A stretch of 64,000 nucleotides of DNA from Sphingosinicella microcystinivorans. GTDB lineage: Bacteria; Pseudomonadota; Alphaproteobacteria; Sphingomonadales; Sphingomonadaceae. The stretch spans positions 2,247,501 to 2,311,500 of the forward strand of contig NZ_CP116005.1 in the NCBI RefSeq assembly GCF_027941835.1, in the 5' to 3' direction. Shown in pieces: positions 47,366 through 55,958 of this stretch. The position numbers and the translations under genes were made by a program. The stretch's first letter is position 1. Each line of letters starts with the position of its first letter. The notes under the pieces were generated by a model. The model was not told the DNA's origin. It searched no databases and saw only the letters and a program-made list of their open reading frames with translations.

Positions 47366-48131
47366 ACTGCATCATCCCGTCGACGGTGGAGATCACCTTC
47401 GAGTTCACCTCGTAGGCGCGCTGCGTCTCGATCATGTTGACCATTTCCTCGACCATGTTGACGTTCGAGGTTTCGAGCATGTTCTGGTTGATCTCGCCGA
47501 GGCCGTCGACGCCGGGCGTGCCGACGATCGGCGCGCCGCTCGCCGCGGTTTCGGCGAAGAGGTTGTCGCCGAGCGGCTGGAGACCGGCCGGGTTCAGGAA
47601 GTTGGCGATCTGGATCTGGCCGATCTGGCTCGGCGTCGCATCGCCCGGATTGACGATGCTGACGGTGCCGTCCTTGCCGATGGTGAGCGACTGAGCGCCT
47701 TCCGGGATCGTGATGTCGGGCTGCAGCGGATAGCCGTCGTTGGTGACGAGCAGGCCCTCGCTGCTCACCGTGAACGAGCCGTCGCGCGTGTAGGTGATCG
47801 TGCCGTCCGGCTTCAGCACCTGGAAATAGCCGTCGCCGTTGATCGCCATGTCGGTCGGGTTGTCGGTCGCCTGCATCGAGCCCTGCGTGTTGATGCGCTC
47901 GGTGCCGACGACGCGCACGCCCGTGCCGATGTTGAGACCGGTCGCATACTGCGTGGCCTGCTCGCTGTTGGCGCCCGCCTGGCGGTAGTTCTGGTACATC
48001 AGGCTCTGGAATTCGGCGCGGTCGCGCTTGAAGCCCGTGGTGTTCACGTTGGCGAGGTTGTTGGAGATGACCCGCATACGCATGTCCTGCGCGTCGAGGC
48101 CGCTCCGTGCCGTGTGCAGTGCCGAGCTCAT
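47346..48131 (-). CDS. flgG: Distal rod protein FlgG
   Basis: A 261-residue rod protein with the N-terminal LHTARSGLDAQDMRMRVISN and the classic NLANVNTTGFKRDRAEF, and a C-terminal NMVEEMVNMIETQRAYEVNS. It builds the distal rod. Length is normal for FlgG. It lies 19 bases after flgF. Confidence 0.95.
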   Translation of the reverse strand: MSSALHTARSGLDAQDMRMRVISNNLANVNTTGFKRDRAEFQSLMYQNYRQAGANSEQATQYATGLNIGTGVRVVGTERINTQGSMQATDNPTDMAINGDGYFQVLKPDGTITYTRDGSFTVSSEGLLVTNDGYPLQPDITIPEGAQSLTIGKDGTVSIVNPGDATPSQIGQIQIANFLNPAGLQPLGDNLFAETAASGAPIVGTPGVDGLGEINQNMLETSNVNMVEEMVNMIETQRAYEVNSKVISTVDGMMQYVTQNL

Positions 48132-48150
48132 GTGCCGGACTCCTTCCTTG

Positions 48151-48894
48151 CTATTCCAGACGCAGCAGCGACGTGCTGCTCATGTCCATGTCGCGGACGC
48201 TAGTGACGAGCTGCATCTGCACCTCGTAGGCGCGCGCCTGCTCGATCATGTCGACCATCGAGGCCATCATGTTGACGTTCGAGCCTTCAAGCCCGCCGGT
48301 CGAAAGCCGCGCCGCGTCATCCTGCGCGATCTCGCCGCCATTCGCAGTGCGCATCAGGTTGTCGAGGCCCTTCTTCAGCGCGCCCTGCTCGGGCGTCACC
48401 AGCTTGATGCGGCCGATCTCGGTCATCTCGTTGAGCTGGCCGCCCTGCGGGCGGATGCTGACCGTGCCGTCGGCGCCGATCTCCACCGTGTTCGCAGGCG
48501 GCACCGTGATCGGTCCGCCCTCGCCGACGACGACGAGGCCGTCCCCGGTTTCAAGAATGCCGGTCGCGCTGATGCGAAGATCGCCGCGGCGCGTGTAGGC
48601 CTCGGTCCCGTCCGGGGCCTGAACCGCCATCATCGCCTCGCCCGTCATCGCGACGTCGAGCGCGCGGCCGGTCTGGTTCACCGTGCCGGGGGCCTGATCG
48701 GCGGCAAGCGTGCCTTCCGCCGCCTGGATGCGGCTGGCGAAGCTTTGCCCGCCGACGAGGTGGCGGCTCTGCGCTTCGCTGACGTCGCGCTTGAAGCCGA
48801 TCGTGCTCGCGTTCGCAATGTTGTGCGCCGTCACGTCCTGCGCAGCCATGGCGCTGCGCAGGCCGGAGAGGGCGGTGTAGACGAGACGGTCCAT
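48151..48894 (-). CDS. flgF: Proximal rod protein FlgF
   Basis: A 247-residue rod protein with the N-terminal MDRLVYTALSGLRSAMAAQD, NIANASTIGFKRDVSEA and C-terminal NMMASMVDMIEQARAYEVQM. Size and position before flgG identify it as FlgF. It follows flgE with a 26-base gap. Confidence 0.93.
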   Translation of the reverse strand: MDRLVYTALSGLRSAMAAQDVTAHNIANASTIGFKRDVSEAQSRHLVGGQSFASRIQAAEGTLAADQAPGTVNQTGRALDVAMTGEAMMAVQAPDGTEAYTRRGDLRISATGILETGDGLVVVGEGGPITVPPANTVEIGADGTVSIRPQGGQLNEMTEIGRIKLVTPEQGALKKGLDNLMRTANGGEIAQDDAARLSTGGLEGSNVNMMASMVDMIEQARAYEVQMQLVTSVRDMDMSSTSLLRLE

Positions 48895-48920
48895 CGGCGG
48901 TTCCGGTCAGATCAATCCGC

Positions 48921-50216
48921 TTAGCTGCGGATGTTGATGATGGCGCTGGTCATGACGCTGTCCGTCTCGATCGCTTTCGCGTTCGCCTGGAAGTTGCGCT
49001 GCGCGGTGATGAGGTTGACGAGCTCCTCGGTGATGTCGACGTTCGCCATTTCGAGCGCGCCCGAACGGATCGTGCCGACGCCGCTCGCGCCCGCCTCGCC
49101 GAGGATCGGCTCGCCGGAGAGGCCCGTGGCGGTGTAGTGCGCGTCGCCGGTCTGCTTGAGGCCGTTGGCATTCGCGAAGGTCGCCACCGCCACCTTGCCG
49201 AGCGCCTGTGTCTGGCCGTTGGTGAAGCTGGCGCGCACGACGCCGTTGTTGTCGACGGTCACGCTGTCGAGGCGGCCCGAGGGGTAGCCGTCCTGCGTCA
49301 GCGAGACGATCGAGAACGGGTCCGAATACTGGGTGGTCGACGTGCCGTGGTTGATCGAGACCAGCAGCGGATCGCCGCCGGGAATGGTCAGCGGGTCGAA
49401 GGCGACGCCGCCGGTCGGCGAAACGATCTGCCCGAAGTTGTCGAAGCGGAGCTGCATCGGCGACGGCCCCGACGAGGGCGTCAGTTCCGTGCCGTCGACG
49501 ATCACGTGGACATTCCAGTCGTTCGTCGTCGCTGACGAGTTGGAGCTCGACATGCGCACATAGTAGATCTCGGCCGCCATCGGATTGCCGAGCGAATCGT
49601 AGACGGTCGTCGATGTCGACCGGTTGTACGTCGCCGGGTTGCCGGGGTTGAACGCGTAGGGGTTCGCAGGCGTGAAGATCGGGTTGTTCGGGATCACCTC
49701 CGCATCCGACGGCAGGTTGAGCGCAAGGTTGATGCCGGTCGTCGCGCGCGGCTGGCCCGAGGTTAGCGGCAGGCGCAGCGCGCGCGTGTCGTTGATGCTC
49801 GTCGAGATCACAGTGCCCGAATCGTTCACCGGATAGACCTGAAGCGCCTGGCCGCCGCTATCCACGACGAAACGCTCGTTGTTCACGCTGAACGATCCGT
49901 TGCGCGTGAACTGCATGTCGGTGGTGCCCGAGGTCGACTTCACCATGAAGAAGCCTTCGCCCATCATCGCGAGGTCCATGACGTTGAGGCTCGACTGGAT
50001 CGCGCCCTGCGTGAACTGCTGCTTGATGGTCTTGAGCGCGGTGCCCGAGCCGGCGACGCGGCCGGCGCTCTGCAGCGCGGAGCTGGAGATGATGTCCCCG
50101 AACTCGGCGCGCGAGCGCTTGAAGCCGACCGTGCCGACGTTCGCGATGTTGTTGGACGTCGTCGAGAGATCGGTCTGCGCGGCGTTGAGGCCGGTGAGCG
50201 AGGTGTACATGGCCAT
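48921..50216 (-). CDS. flgE: Flagellar hook protein FlgE
   Basis: A 431-residue hook protein: N-terminal MYTSLTGLNAAQTDLSTTSN, NIANVGTVGFKRSRAEFGD, a central D1/D2 region and C-terminal ITEELVNLITAQRNFQANAK. It polymerises into the hook. AGGAG lies eight bases before the ATG at 50216. It follows flgD by 30 bases. Confidence 0.95.
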   Translation of the reverse strand: MAMYTSLTGLNAAQTDLSTTSNNIANVGTVGFKRSRAEFGDIISSSALQSAGRVAGSGTALKTIKQQFTQGAIQSSLNVMDLAMMGEGFFMVKSTSGTTDMQFTRNGSFSVNNERFVVDSGGQALQVYPVNDSGTVISTSINDTRALRLPLTSGQPRATTGINLALNLPSDAEVIPNNPIFTPANPYAFNPGNPATYNRSTSTTVYDSLGNPMAAEIYYVRMSSSNSSATTNDWNVHVIVDGTELTPSSGPSPMQLRFDNFGQIVSPTGGVAFDPLTIPGGDPLLVSINHGTSTTQYSDPFSIVSLTQDGYPSGRLDSVTVDNNGVVRASFTNGQTQALGKVAVATFANANGLKQTGDAHYTATGLSGEPILGEAGASGVGTIRSGALEMANVDITEELVNLITAQRNFQANAKAIETDSVMTSAIINIRS

Positions 50217-50246
50217 GGGTAGGGTCTCCTGTCGAAACGGTGAAAA

Positions 50247-50936
50247 CTAGCTGCTGACTTTCTGAACCTTGTCGAAGGTGACGGAGCCGATGCCGAGCAG
50301 GTCGAGCGTCATCGGGCTGTTCGCCGTCGCCATGCTGACGGACTGGACGAGGGCATAGACGGAGGTGGAGAGCGCTTCGCGCTTGCCGCCGACGCTCGCC
50401 GTCGCCTCGATGGTCACGGGTCCCGGCTCCACGGCTTCGCCCGCGTCGTTCTTGCCGTCCCACGCGAACTCGTGGATGCCGTCCTCGACGGCGCCGAGCT
50501 TCAGCGTGCGGACCGTCGCGCCGGTGGAATCCTTGATCGCGATCGTCGTGTCGGTCGCGCCCTCGGGGATCGCGATGGCGCCGTACACGGCGCCGGTCGC
50601 GTCCGGCACCGCCTTGGCGCCCGAGGTCAGCACGTATTTGCCGACAAGGCCGGTGGCGGTCGAAAGCTGGTTGTTGTTCAGCGAATCGAGGATGCTGCCG
50701 AGCTTGGTGTTCATCTCGGTGATGCCCGCCAGCGACGAGAACTGCGCCATCTGCGCGACGAACGCCTCGTTCTCCATCGGGTTCAGCGGGTCCTGGTTCT
50801 TGAGCTGCGTGGTGAGCAGCTTCAGGAAATCGCTCTGGTCGAGCTGGCTCTTCTGCGTGACGGTGCTTCCCGTCTCGTAGCCCTTGATGCCGAGCGCGTT
50901 GAGATCGAGGCTGCTGCCGGTGCCGGTCGTTGTCAT
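50247..50936 (-). CDS. flgD: Hook-capping protein FlgD
   Basis: A 229-residue scaffold protein. The N-terminal part carries QSDFLKLLTTQLKNQDPLNP and ENEAFVAQMAQFSSLAGI, the standard FlgD signature. The C-terminal part has the Ig-like fold region FAWDGKNDAGEAVEPG. It caps the growing hook and is discarded after assembly. Lies 7 bases after flgC. Confidence 0.95.
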   Translation of the reverse strand: MTTTGTGSSLDLNALGIKGYETGSTVTQKSQLDQSDFLKLLTTQLKNQDPLNPMENEAFVAQMAQFSSLAGITEMNTKLGSILDSLNNNQLSTATGLVGKYVLTSGAKAVPDATGAVYGAIAIPEGATDTTIAIKDSTGATVRTLKLGAVEDGIHEFAWDGKNDAGEAVEPGPVTIEATASVGGKREALSTSVYALVQSVSMATANSPMTLDLLGIGSVTFDKVQKVSS

Positions 50937-50943
50937 GCCCGCC

Positions 50944-51360
50944 TCACTGTCCGAGTTTCAGCGTGTTCAGCATCAGCGACTTCGCGGTCTGGATGACCTC
51001 GACGTTGTTCTGATACTGGCGCGAGGCCTCGAGCAGCTCGACCATCTCCTGCGTCTGGTCGACCGCGGCCTCGTAGATGTAGCCGTCCTTGTCCGCGAGC
51101 GGGTGGCCCGGATCGTAGCGCTTCACGGGCGTGCCGCCGGCGGAAACGACATCGACGACGTCCACCGTGGCCGCGGCCCCGCCGCTCGCCTGATCGAAGT
51201 AGGTCTCGAACACGGGCTTGCGCGCCTTGTAGGCTTCCGCCTCGCTGCGCGCGACGGAGCCCGCGTTCGCGAGGTTGCTCGCCGTGGTGTTGAGCCGCAC
51301 GAGCTGCGCCGACATGGCGCGGCCGGAAATGTCGAAGATCGAAAGGCCGGCCATCGTCAT
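50944..51360 (-). CDS. flgC: Proximal rod protein FlgC
   Basis: A 138-residue protein with [39 protein letters not shown] and the C-terminal [20 protein letters not shown]. Its length and features are those of FlgC. The start lies in an ATGA overlap with flgB. Confidence 0.95.
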   Translation of the reverse strand: MTMAGLSIFDISGRAMSAQLVRLNTTASNLANAGSVARSEAEAYKARKPVFETYFDQASGGAAATVDVVDVVSAGGTPVKRYDPGHPLADKDGYIYEAAVDQTQEMVELLEASRQYQNNVEVIQTAKSLMLNTLKLGQ

Positions 51361-51743
51361 TCGCCTTTCAGCGCGCGGGTGAGGGTGTTGATGCGGCCGT
51401 TCAGGAACGCCAGCGTCGTCTGGTACTGAACGGCGTTCTCGCCGAAGCGCGTCTGCTCGGTGGAAAGCTCGACCGTGTTGCCGTCGAGCGACGCCTGGTT
51501 CGGGATGCGGTAGAGCGCGCCGCCCGCCGGGCCGGGGCCGCCGACGCCGATGTGATTGCTCGTCGTGACGGTGAGCGCGCCGCCGCTTTCGGCCGCCTTC
51601 AGCTGCGCGGCGAAATCAATGTCGCGCGCCTTGTAGCCGGGCGTCGCCGCGTTGGCGATGTTCGAGGCGAGCAACTCGAGGCGCTTCGAACGCAATTCGA
51701 GCGCTTGCGCGTGCACACCGAAATAATTGTCGAGTACGTCCAT
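51357..51743 (-). CDS. flgB: Proximal rod protein FlgB
   Basis: A 128-residue protein with [20 protein letters not shown] followed by [19 protein letters not shown], diagnostic of FlgB. First gene of the flgBCDEFGHIJKL operon. The start at 51743 lies about 37 bases from a perfect sigma-54 promoter; the frame open further upstream crosses that promoter and is not coding. Confidence 0.95.
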   Translation of the reverse strand: MDVLDNYFGVHAQALELRSKRLELLASNIANAATPGYKARDIDFAAQLKAAESGGALTVTTSNHIGVGGPGPAGGALYRIPNQASLDGNTVELSTEQTRFGENAVQYQTTLAFLNGRINTLTRALKGE

Positions 51744-51780
51744 TGCGGCACGTCCTGATGCTTTTGTCCGCTGCCGCTCC

Positions 51781-51796
51781 AGCAAGCCGCGTGCCA
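51781..51796 (-). promoter_or_regulatory. Sigma-54 promoter of the flgB operon
   Basis: TGGCACG-CGGC-TTGCT on the minus strand matches the -24/-12 consensus TGGCACG-N4-TTGCW exactly. It lies 37 bases upstream of the flgB start. An activator site could not be placed by eye. Confidence 0.88.
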
Positions 51797-51935
51797 GATC
51801 GGTAAGATCATGATTTTCATGGAGATATTTTGCGCCCAAACGCGCCTTGTCGGGGCCTTGACGGCCTTCCGTCGGTTTCCCGACGCGGCGGCGGCGCCCA
51901 CTTAATCTTAACCCGAAGCTGTCGTTATTCCTGCC

Positions 51936-52322
51936 ATGAGACTCATGACGTCCCGGTCCGTCCTTGCGGCGCTTGCCCTGTTTGCCCTGCCCGCGCGCGC
52001 GCAGGAGGCGGTGCCCGCCGTGCTCACCGGCGTCGGCTTCGCGCCGATCTCGTCGCAGCCCGCGAAGACGGACGAGGAGCGGCGCCTGCTGGCGATCCGC
52101 GCCTCGCACCTCGCCGCGCTGCGCAACCTCGCCGAGCAGGTCTACGGCGTGAAGCTCCAGTCGCAGTCGTCCGCGGCGAACACGTCGCTCCAGTCGGATT
52201 CGATCCGCGCGACCGTCAGCGGCACGGTCGCCGGGGCGCGCATCGTCAAGATCACGCCGAAGGGCGACGACACCTACGAAACCATCGTCGAGATGAAGCG
52301 CCCGGCGGGCGGGGCCGACTGA
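51936..52322 (+). CDS. flgP: FlgP-like LPP20-family periplasmic protein
   Basis: A 128-residue exported protein: signal peptide at 1-23 ([14 protein letters not shown]), then [21 protein letters not shown] and [17 protein letters not shown], the LPP20/FlgP pattern. In Vibrio and Campylobacter FlgP builds the outer-membrane-associated basal disk or H ring. Unlike those lipoproteins there is no lipobox Cys here. Its stop shares a base with the FlgT-like start (TGATG), so the two act together. Divergent from flgB. Confidence 0.72.
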   Translation: MRLMTSRSVLAALALFALPARAQEAVPAVLTGVGFAPISSQPAKTDEERRLLAIRASHLAALRNLAEQVYGVKLQSQSSAANTSLQSDSIRATVSGTVAGARIVKITPKGDDTYETIVEMKRPAGGAD

Positions 52323-53404
52323 TGCGCCGCGGGGCCGTTCTTCTTGCCGCTCTCGCGCTTGCGGCCTTTCCCGCCGCCGCGGACGTGCGCGTGGACGTGG
52401 AAGGCGCCGCGCCGCTCGGCGCCGATGCGGCGCGCGCGCGGCGCGCGGCGATCGGTGACGCGCTCAGGCAGGCGGTCGCGGCGGGGGGCATGGATGTCGA
52501 GGCGCGGACGGTCATCGACCGGAACATCGTGCGCTCCGATACGCTCTGGGCGACCGCGCGCGCGAAGGTGACGGGGTTCGAGGTGACGGACGAATGGCGC
52601 GACGGCGGCCTGCTGCGGGTTGCGGTATCCGCAACGCTTGCACCGCTCGAAGCCCACAAGTGCAACGCGGCGGTGCGGCCGGCGATGCACGTCGGCGCGC
52701 TCCGGGTGGAGATCGACCCGGCCATTGATCCCGCCATCGCGGAGCCGGTGCGCGCCGATGCCGAGCGCGCGTTCCGGCGCGCCTACGGCGATGCCGCCGC
52801 GCCGCCGCTCGTCGCCGCGCGGCGATCCTCCGAGCGTTACGCGGCGCTCGCGCACGGCGGCGCGCCCGGCTACGGCCTGTTCGTCCAGCCCTTCGTCGAG
52901 ATACGGCCGCGCCGGGTCGAAGGCATCGGCCTCGTGACGGGCGAGCGCGCCGAGGCGGTGCTCGGCGTCGAGGTGTTCGACGCCGTGCGCGGCACGCTGC
53001 TTGGGCGCATCACGCGGGGCAGCGACTGGACGCTGGCGGCGCGGACGTGGGAATATGCGCCCGCCGACTACCGGCCGTCGCGGCGCGCCGTCGCGCCGGA
53101 TTTCGGCGGCAAGCTCGCCGATCTCGTGGAGGAAGCGGGCGCGTTCGCGCGCTGCCGCCCGCTCGAAGTGGCCGTGAACGGGGCCTCGGGCGACGAGCTC
53201 CTGATCTCGGCGGCGGGCGGCGATCTCGTCGTCGGCGATCTCCTTGGGCTCGGCGACGTACGCGTCGCGGCGGGGGCGGGGCCAGAGGCGATGCTGGGCT
53301 GGACCTTCGCCGAGGTGGTCTCGGTGTCGGGCAGCGCCGCGCGGGCGCGCGTGCTCGGCGACGGCGTGCCGCCGGGGACGCGGACGGCGGTGCGTCTGCG
53401 CTGA
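52322..53404 (+). CDS. flgT: FlgT-like flagellar H-ring protein
   Basis: A 360-residue exported protein with a signal peptide ([14 protein letters not shown]). An N-terminal FlgT-like domain follows ([23 protein letters not shown] in part, then [14 protein letters not shown]). A middle domain and a C-terminal SH3-like region ([12 protein letters not shown]) complete it. FlgT forms the H ring around the Vibrio polar basal body. Coupling to a FlgP-like gene and position between the flgB operon and flgA support the assignment. Sequence match judged by eye only. Confidence 0.7.
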   Translation: MRRGAVLLAALALAAFPAAADVRVDVEGAAPLGADAARARRAAIGDALRQAVAAGGMDVEARTVIDRNIVRSDTLWATARAKVTGFEVTDEWRDGGLLRVAVSATLAPLEAHKCNAAVRPAMHVGALRVEIDPAIDPAIAEPVRADAERAFRRAYGDAAAPPLVAARRSSERYAALAHGGAPGYGLFVQPFVEIRPRRVEGIGLVTGERAEAVLGVEVFDAVRGTLLGRITRGSDWTLAARTWEYAPADYRPSRRAVAPDFGGKLADLVEEAGAFARCRPLEVAVNGASGDELLISAAGGDLVVGDLLGLGDVRVAAGAGPEAMLGWTFAEVVSVSGSAARARVLGDGVPPGTRTAVRLR

Positions 53405-53427
53405 TTTCCGGCGCTCGTTTCCGGCCT

Positions 53428-53443
53428 TGGCATGGACATTGCT
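53428..53443 (+). promoter_or_regulatory. Sigma-54 promoter of flgA-flgM-flgN
   Basis: TGGCATG-GACA-TTGCT differs from the consensus at one position only. It overlaps an upstream in-frame ATG at 53432, which excludes that ATG as the start of flgA. The expected transcript start is near 53454. Confidence 0.82.
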
Positions 53444-53467
53444 TGGAAATGTGTCATGCAAGGCTGG

Positions 53468-54187
53468 ATGAACAAAGCGACGGTTTCCCGACGCCGGTTG
53501 GCATTGGCGGCAATGATTGCCGTCGCCGCGCCCGCGGCTGCCGCGCAGCCGGTGATCTTCGAAAACCTCGATCTCCTCGAAGCGCACATCGGCGCGTTCA
53601 CGGGGCCGGAGCGCACGCCGCGCGTCGACAGGCGCCTGAAGCTTGGCGCCTGCGCGGTGCGGCCGGAACTCGTCTGGTACGGTACCGGGCAGACCACCGT
53701 GCTCGTCCGCTGCGGCGGGCCGAACGGCTGGCAGATCTACGTGCCCGTGCACATGAACCCCGCAGGGCAGGGGGCCGTGCAGGGCGGCAGCGGCAGCGTG
53801 GTCGTCGTTCGCCCGGTGCCGCGCGGCGGCACGATCACGGCGGGCGACGTCGATTTCCGGCCCGATACCTACGTGCCCGGCGGCGTCACGGCGGTCGACC
53901 AGGTGGTCGGCAAGGTGGTGATCCGCGCGCTGGGTCCCGGCGAGGCGGTGCGCGCCAACATGCTGATCGCCGCCAATGCCGTGAAACGCGGCGATCCCGT
54001 GCAGATCAAAAGCGGCGGGACGGGGATCGAGGTCGCGGTCGAGGGCGTCGCCGAGCAGGACGCGCCCGTGGGCGGCCGCGTGCGGGTTCGCAACGTCGCG
54101 TCGGGCAGCCGGATGCAGGCGATCGTGGTCGGACCGGGAATTGTTGCGCTTCCGGGCTATAAAAATCCGGAAGACGGTCGTGAATGA
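53468..54187 (+). CDS. flgA: Flagellar P-ring assembly chaperone FlgA
   Basis: A 239-residue exported protein with a signal peptide (RRLALAAMIAVAAPAAA) and a C-terminal SAF/FlgA domain (VPRGGTITAGDVDFR, then VGKVVIRALGPGEAVR, then VKRGDPVQIKSGG). It assists P-ring assembly in the periplasm. The start at 53468 follows the promoter; ATG at 53456 is also downstream of it but gives an odd signal peptide. First gene of the flgAMN group. Confidence 0.9.
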   Translation: MNKATVSRRRLALAAMIAVAAPAAAAQPVIFENLDLLEAHIGAFTGPERTPRVDRRLKLGACAVRPELVWYGTGQTTVLVRCGGPNGWQIYVPVHMNPAGQGAVQGGSGSVVVVRPVPRGGTITAGDVDFRPDTYVPGGVTAVDQVVGKVVIRALGPGEAVRANMLIAANAVKRGDPVQIKSGGTGIEVAVEGVAEQDAPVGGRVRVRNVASGSRMQAIVVGPGIVALPGYKNPEDGRE

Positions 54188-54235
54188 ATTCATAACGGGC
54201 TTTTTGCGCTGCTCAGGCGATGATGAGGCGATAGG

Positions 54236-54535
54236 ATGGTAGACGGAATTTCTGGCCGCCCGGCGGGGCTGAACGGAGCATCGGTGCTGCTTGACCCGGC
54301 TGCGGCGAAGGCGGCGGGCGCGGCGAAGACCGCGAAGGCCGAAACCGCGCCGACGCCTGCGCGCGCCGAGCTTTCCGAGCTTGCCACCGCCGCGCGGGAC
54401 GCCGCCTCCGCGCCGGTCGATGCCGCGCGCGTCGCCGAGCTTCGCGCCGCCATCGCCAATGGCAGCTACAAGGTCGACCCCGAGCAGATCGCCCGCAAGA
54501 TGGTCGATCTCGATTTCGGCTGGGCGGCCGAATGA
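54236..54535 (+). CDS. flgM: Anti-sigma-28 factor FlgM
   Basis: A 99-residue protein, Ala-rich in the N-terminal half. The C-terminal FlgM motif is VAELRAAIANGSYKVDPEQI followed by ARKMVDLDF. It binds FliA until the hook is finished and is then exported, releasing sigma-28. ATGA overlap with flgN. It lies 48 bases after flgA. Confidence 0.92.
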   Translation: MVDGISGRPAGLNGASVLLDPAAAKAAGAAKTAKAETAPTPARAELSELATAARDAASAPVDAARVAELRAAIANGSYKVDPEQIARKMVDLDFGWAAE

Positions 54536-54897
54536 CGGACGCCCCTGCCTACCGGCAGACGCTGAAGACCCTGAACGACACGCTGCGCGCAGAGATCGCG
54601 GCGCTGGAAAGCGGGGACATCAGCGTCCTCGAATCGTCGACGCCCGCGAAGCTCGCCGCCATTTCGGCGCTCCAGCTCTCGCCGATCGTCGCCAGCGACG
54701 CCGAGACCGACGCGCTGATCCGCGAAGGCGCCGAGCTTTGCGAGCAGGCGGCGCTGCGCGTGAACCTGCTGCTCGCGGGCGTCGAGCGCCGCCTCGCCGT
54801 GTTGTCGCGCGCGGCCGGACACGCGCCGCAGGTCCGCTACGGCCGCAACGGCCGCATGGACGGCGGCTACCGCACACTGGACCTCGACTGCGCCTGA
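54532..54897 (+). CDS. flgN: FlgN export chaperone
   Basis: A 121-residue helical protein with the FlgN-like start YRQTLKTLNDTLRAEIAALESGD in part and a late VRYGRNGRMDGGY. It chaperones FlgK and FlgL to the export gate. Identified chiefly by size and the flgM-flgN coupling (ATGA overlap). The C-terminal segment is conserved-looking. Confidence 0.82.
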   Translation: MTDAPAYRQTLKTLNDTLRAEIAALESGDISVLESSTPAKLAAISALQLSPIVASDAETDALIREGAELCEQAALRVNLLLAGVERRLAVLSRAAGHAPQVRYGRNGRMDGGYRTLDLDCA

Positions 54898-55039
54898 GGG
54901 TGTGTGAAGATTCAGCCCATGCCGGGCTGCAAAAGGCGGCTTTCTGCGCTTCCGGTGCTCACGTACCTTGAGTACGCTGCGCTCCGGTTCTCGAAATCCA
55001 CCATTTTCGCCTCGCCCTGAGCTGAATCTCCACACACCC
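54898..55039. repeat. 142-bp imperfect palindromic repeat element
   Basis: GGGTGTGTGAAGATTCAGC at the left and GCTGAATCTCCACACACCC at the right form the outer stem (18 of 19 pairs). Inner parts also pair imperfectly (CGCTTCCGGTGCTCACGTAC against GTACGCTGCGCTCCGG) around TTGA. Elements like this recur in sphingomonad genomes as I recall. It lies after flgN and could act as a transcript end or processing site. Confidence 0.75.
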
Positions 55040-55061
55040 TTGATCTCTGCCACCTGAACAC

Positions 55062-55077
55062 TGGCACGGCCCTTGCT
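55062..55077 (+). promoter_or_regulatory. Sigma-54 promoter upstream of the transglycosylase and flhA
   Basis: TGGCACG-GCCC-TTGCT is a perfect -24/-12 sequence 30 bases upstream of the ATG at 55107. It probably drives the transglycosylase and may read on into flhA, flhF, flhG and fliA. Confidence 0.88.
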
Positions 55078-55106
55078 TCGTCCCCTTCGAAGGAGACGAA
55101 GCCGTC

Positions 55107-55907
55107 ATGAATCCGACGCCCCTTTCTACGATCGCTGCAGGCGCTGATCGCGTCCGCACGGCGATTGCCGAGGCGAGCCGGCGCACCGGGGTCGATTTCG
55201 ACTATCTCTACAACCAGGCGAAGGTCGAAAGCGGCCTCAGGCCCGATGCGAAGGCGCGCACGAGCAGCGCCACCGGGCTTTACCAGTTCATCGACCAGAG
55301 CTGGCTCGGCGCGCTGAAGCGCCACGGCGCGGAGCACGGCCTTGCGTGGGCCGCGAACGCGATCAGGACCGACGCGCGCGGACGGCTCACCATCGCCGAC
55401 CCCGGCCTTCGCACGGCGATCATGAACCTCAGGAACGAGCCCGAAGCCTCCGCGCTGATGGCGGCGGAGACGGCGCGCGAGAACGGCGCGGCCATCGCGG
55501 CGGCGACGGGGCGCACGGCGAACGCGACCGACCTCTACATGGGCCATTTCCTCGGGCCGCGCGGCGCCGCGAAGTTCCTCGGCGCCATGGCCGCCGACCC
55601 CGGCCAGCGCGCCGACCGCGTGATGCCCGCCGCCGCCGCCGCGAACCGCGCGGTGTTCTACGCATCGAACGGCACGCCGCGCTCGCTGTCGGACGTCTAC
55701 GAGCGCTTCGCCGCCAAGATGGGCGACGATACCCCGGATCAGGCGCTTGCCGCGGCGACGCCCATGCCATCCCCCGAACCGCCGCTGCCGATGAGCCTTG
55801 CGCTCGCGCTCGCCGGTGAGGACGCCGCCGCGCTCGACGGCCTGCTCGGGACCACGAAACCGGAAGCCGCCCGGCTTGCCTATCTCACGCTCGCCAGCCT
55901 CGGCTGA
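55107..55907 (+). CDS. Flagellar-cluster lytic transglycosylase
   Basis: A 266-residue SLT-type protein. The catalytic Glu is E41 (AKVESGLRPDA), with the following GLYQFIDQSW. There is no clear signal peptide at the N terminus, so export through the flagellar apparatus or an unusual signal is needed. The C-terminal third is Pro/Ala/Leu-rich. It would open peptidoglycan for the rod, replacing the missing muramidase of the short FlgJ. Driven by its own sigma-54 promoter. Confidence 0.85.
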   Translation: MNPTPLSTIAAGADRVRTAIAEASRRTGVDFDYLYNQAKVESGLRPDAKARTSSATGLYQFIDQSWLGALKRHGAEHGLAWAANAIRTDARGRLTIADPGLRTAIMNLRNEPEASALMAAETARENGAAIAAATGRTANATDLYMGHFLGPRGAAKFLGAMAADPGQRADRVMPAAAAANRAVFYASNGTPRSLSDVYERFAAKMGDDTPDQALAAATPMPSPEPPLPMSLALALAGEDAAALDGLLGTTKPEAARLAYLTLASLG

Positions 55908-55958
55908 GCGCCTTCACATGGAGTTTGACGTCTTGAAGACCAGCGCCCGGAGCCGTTC

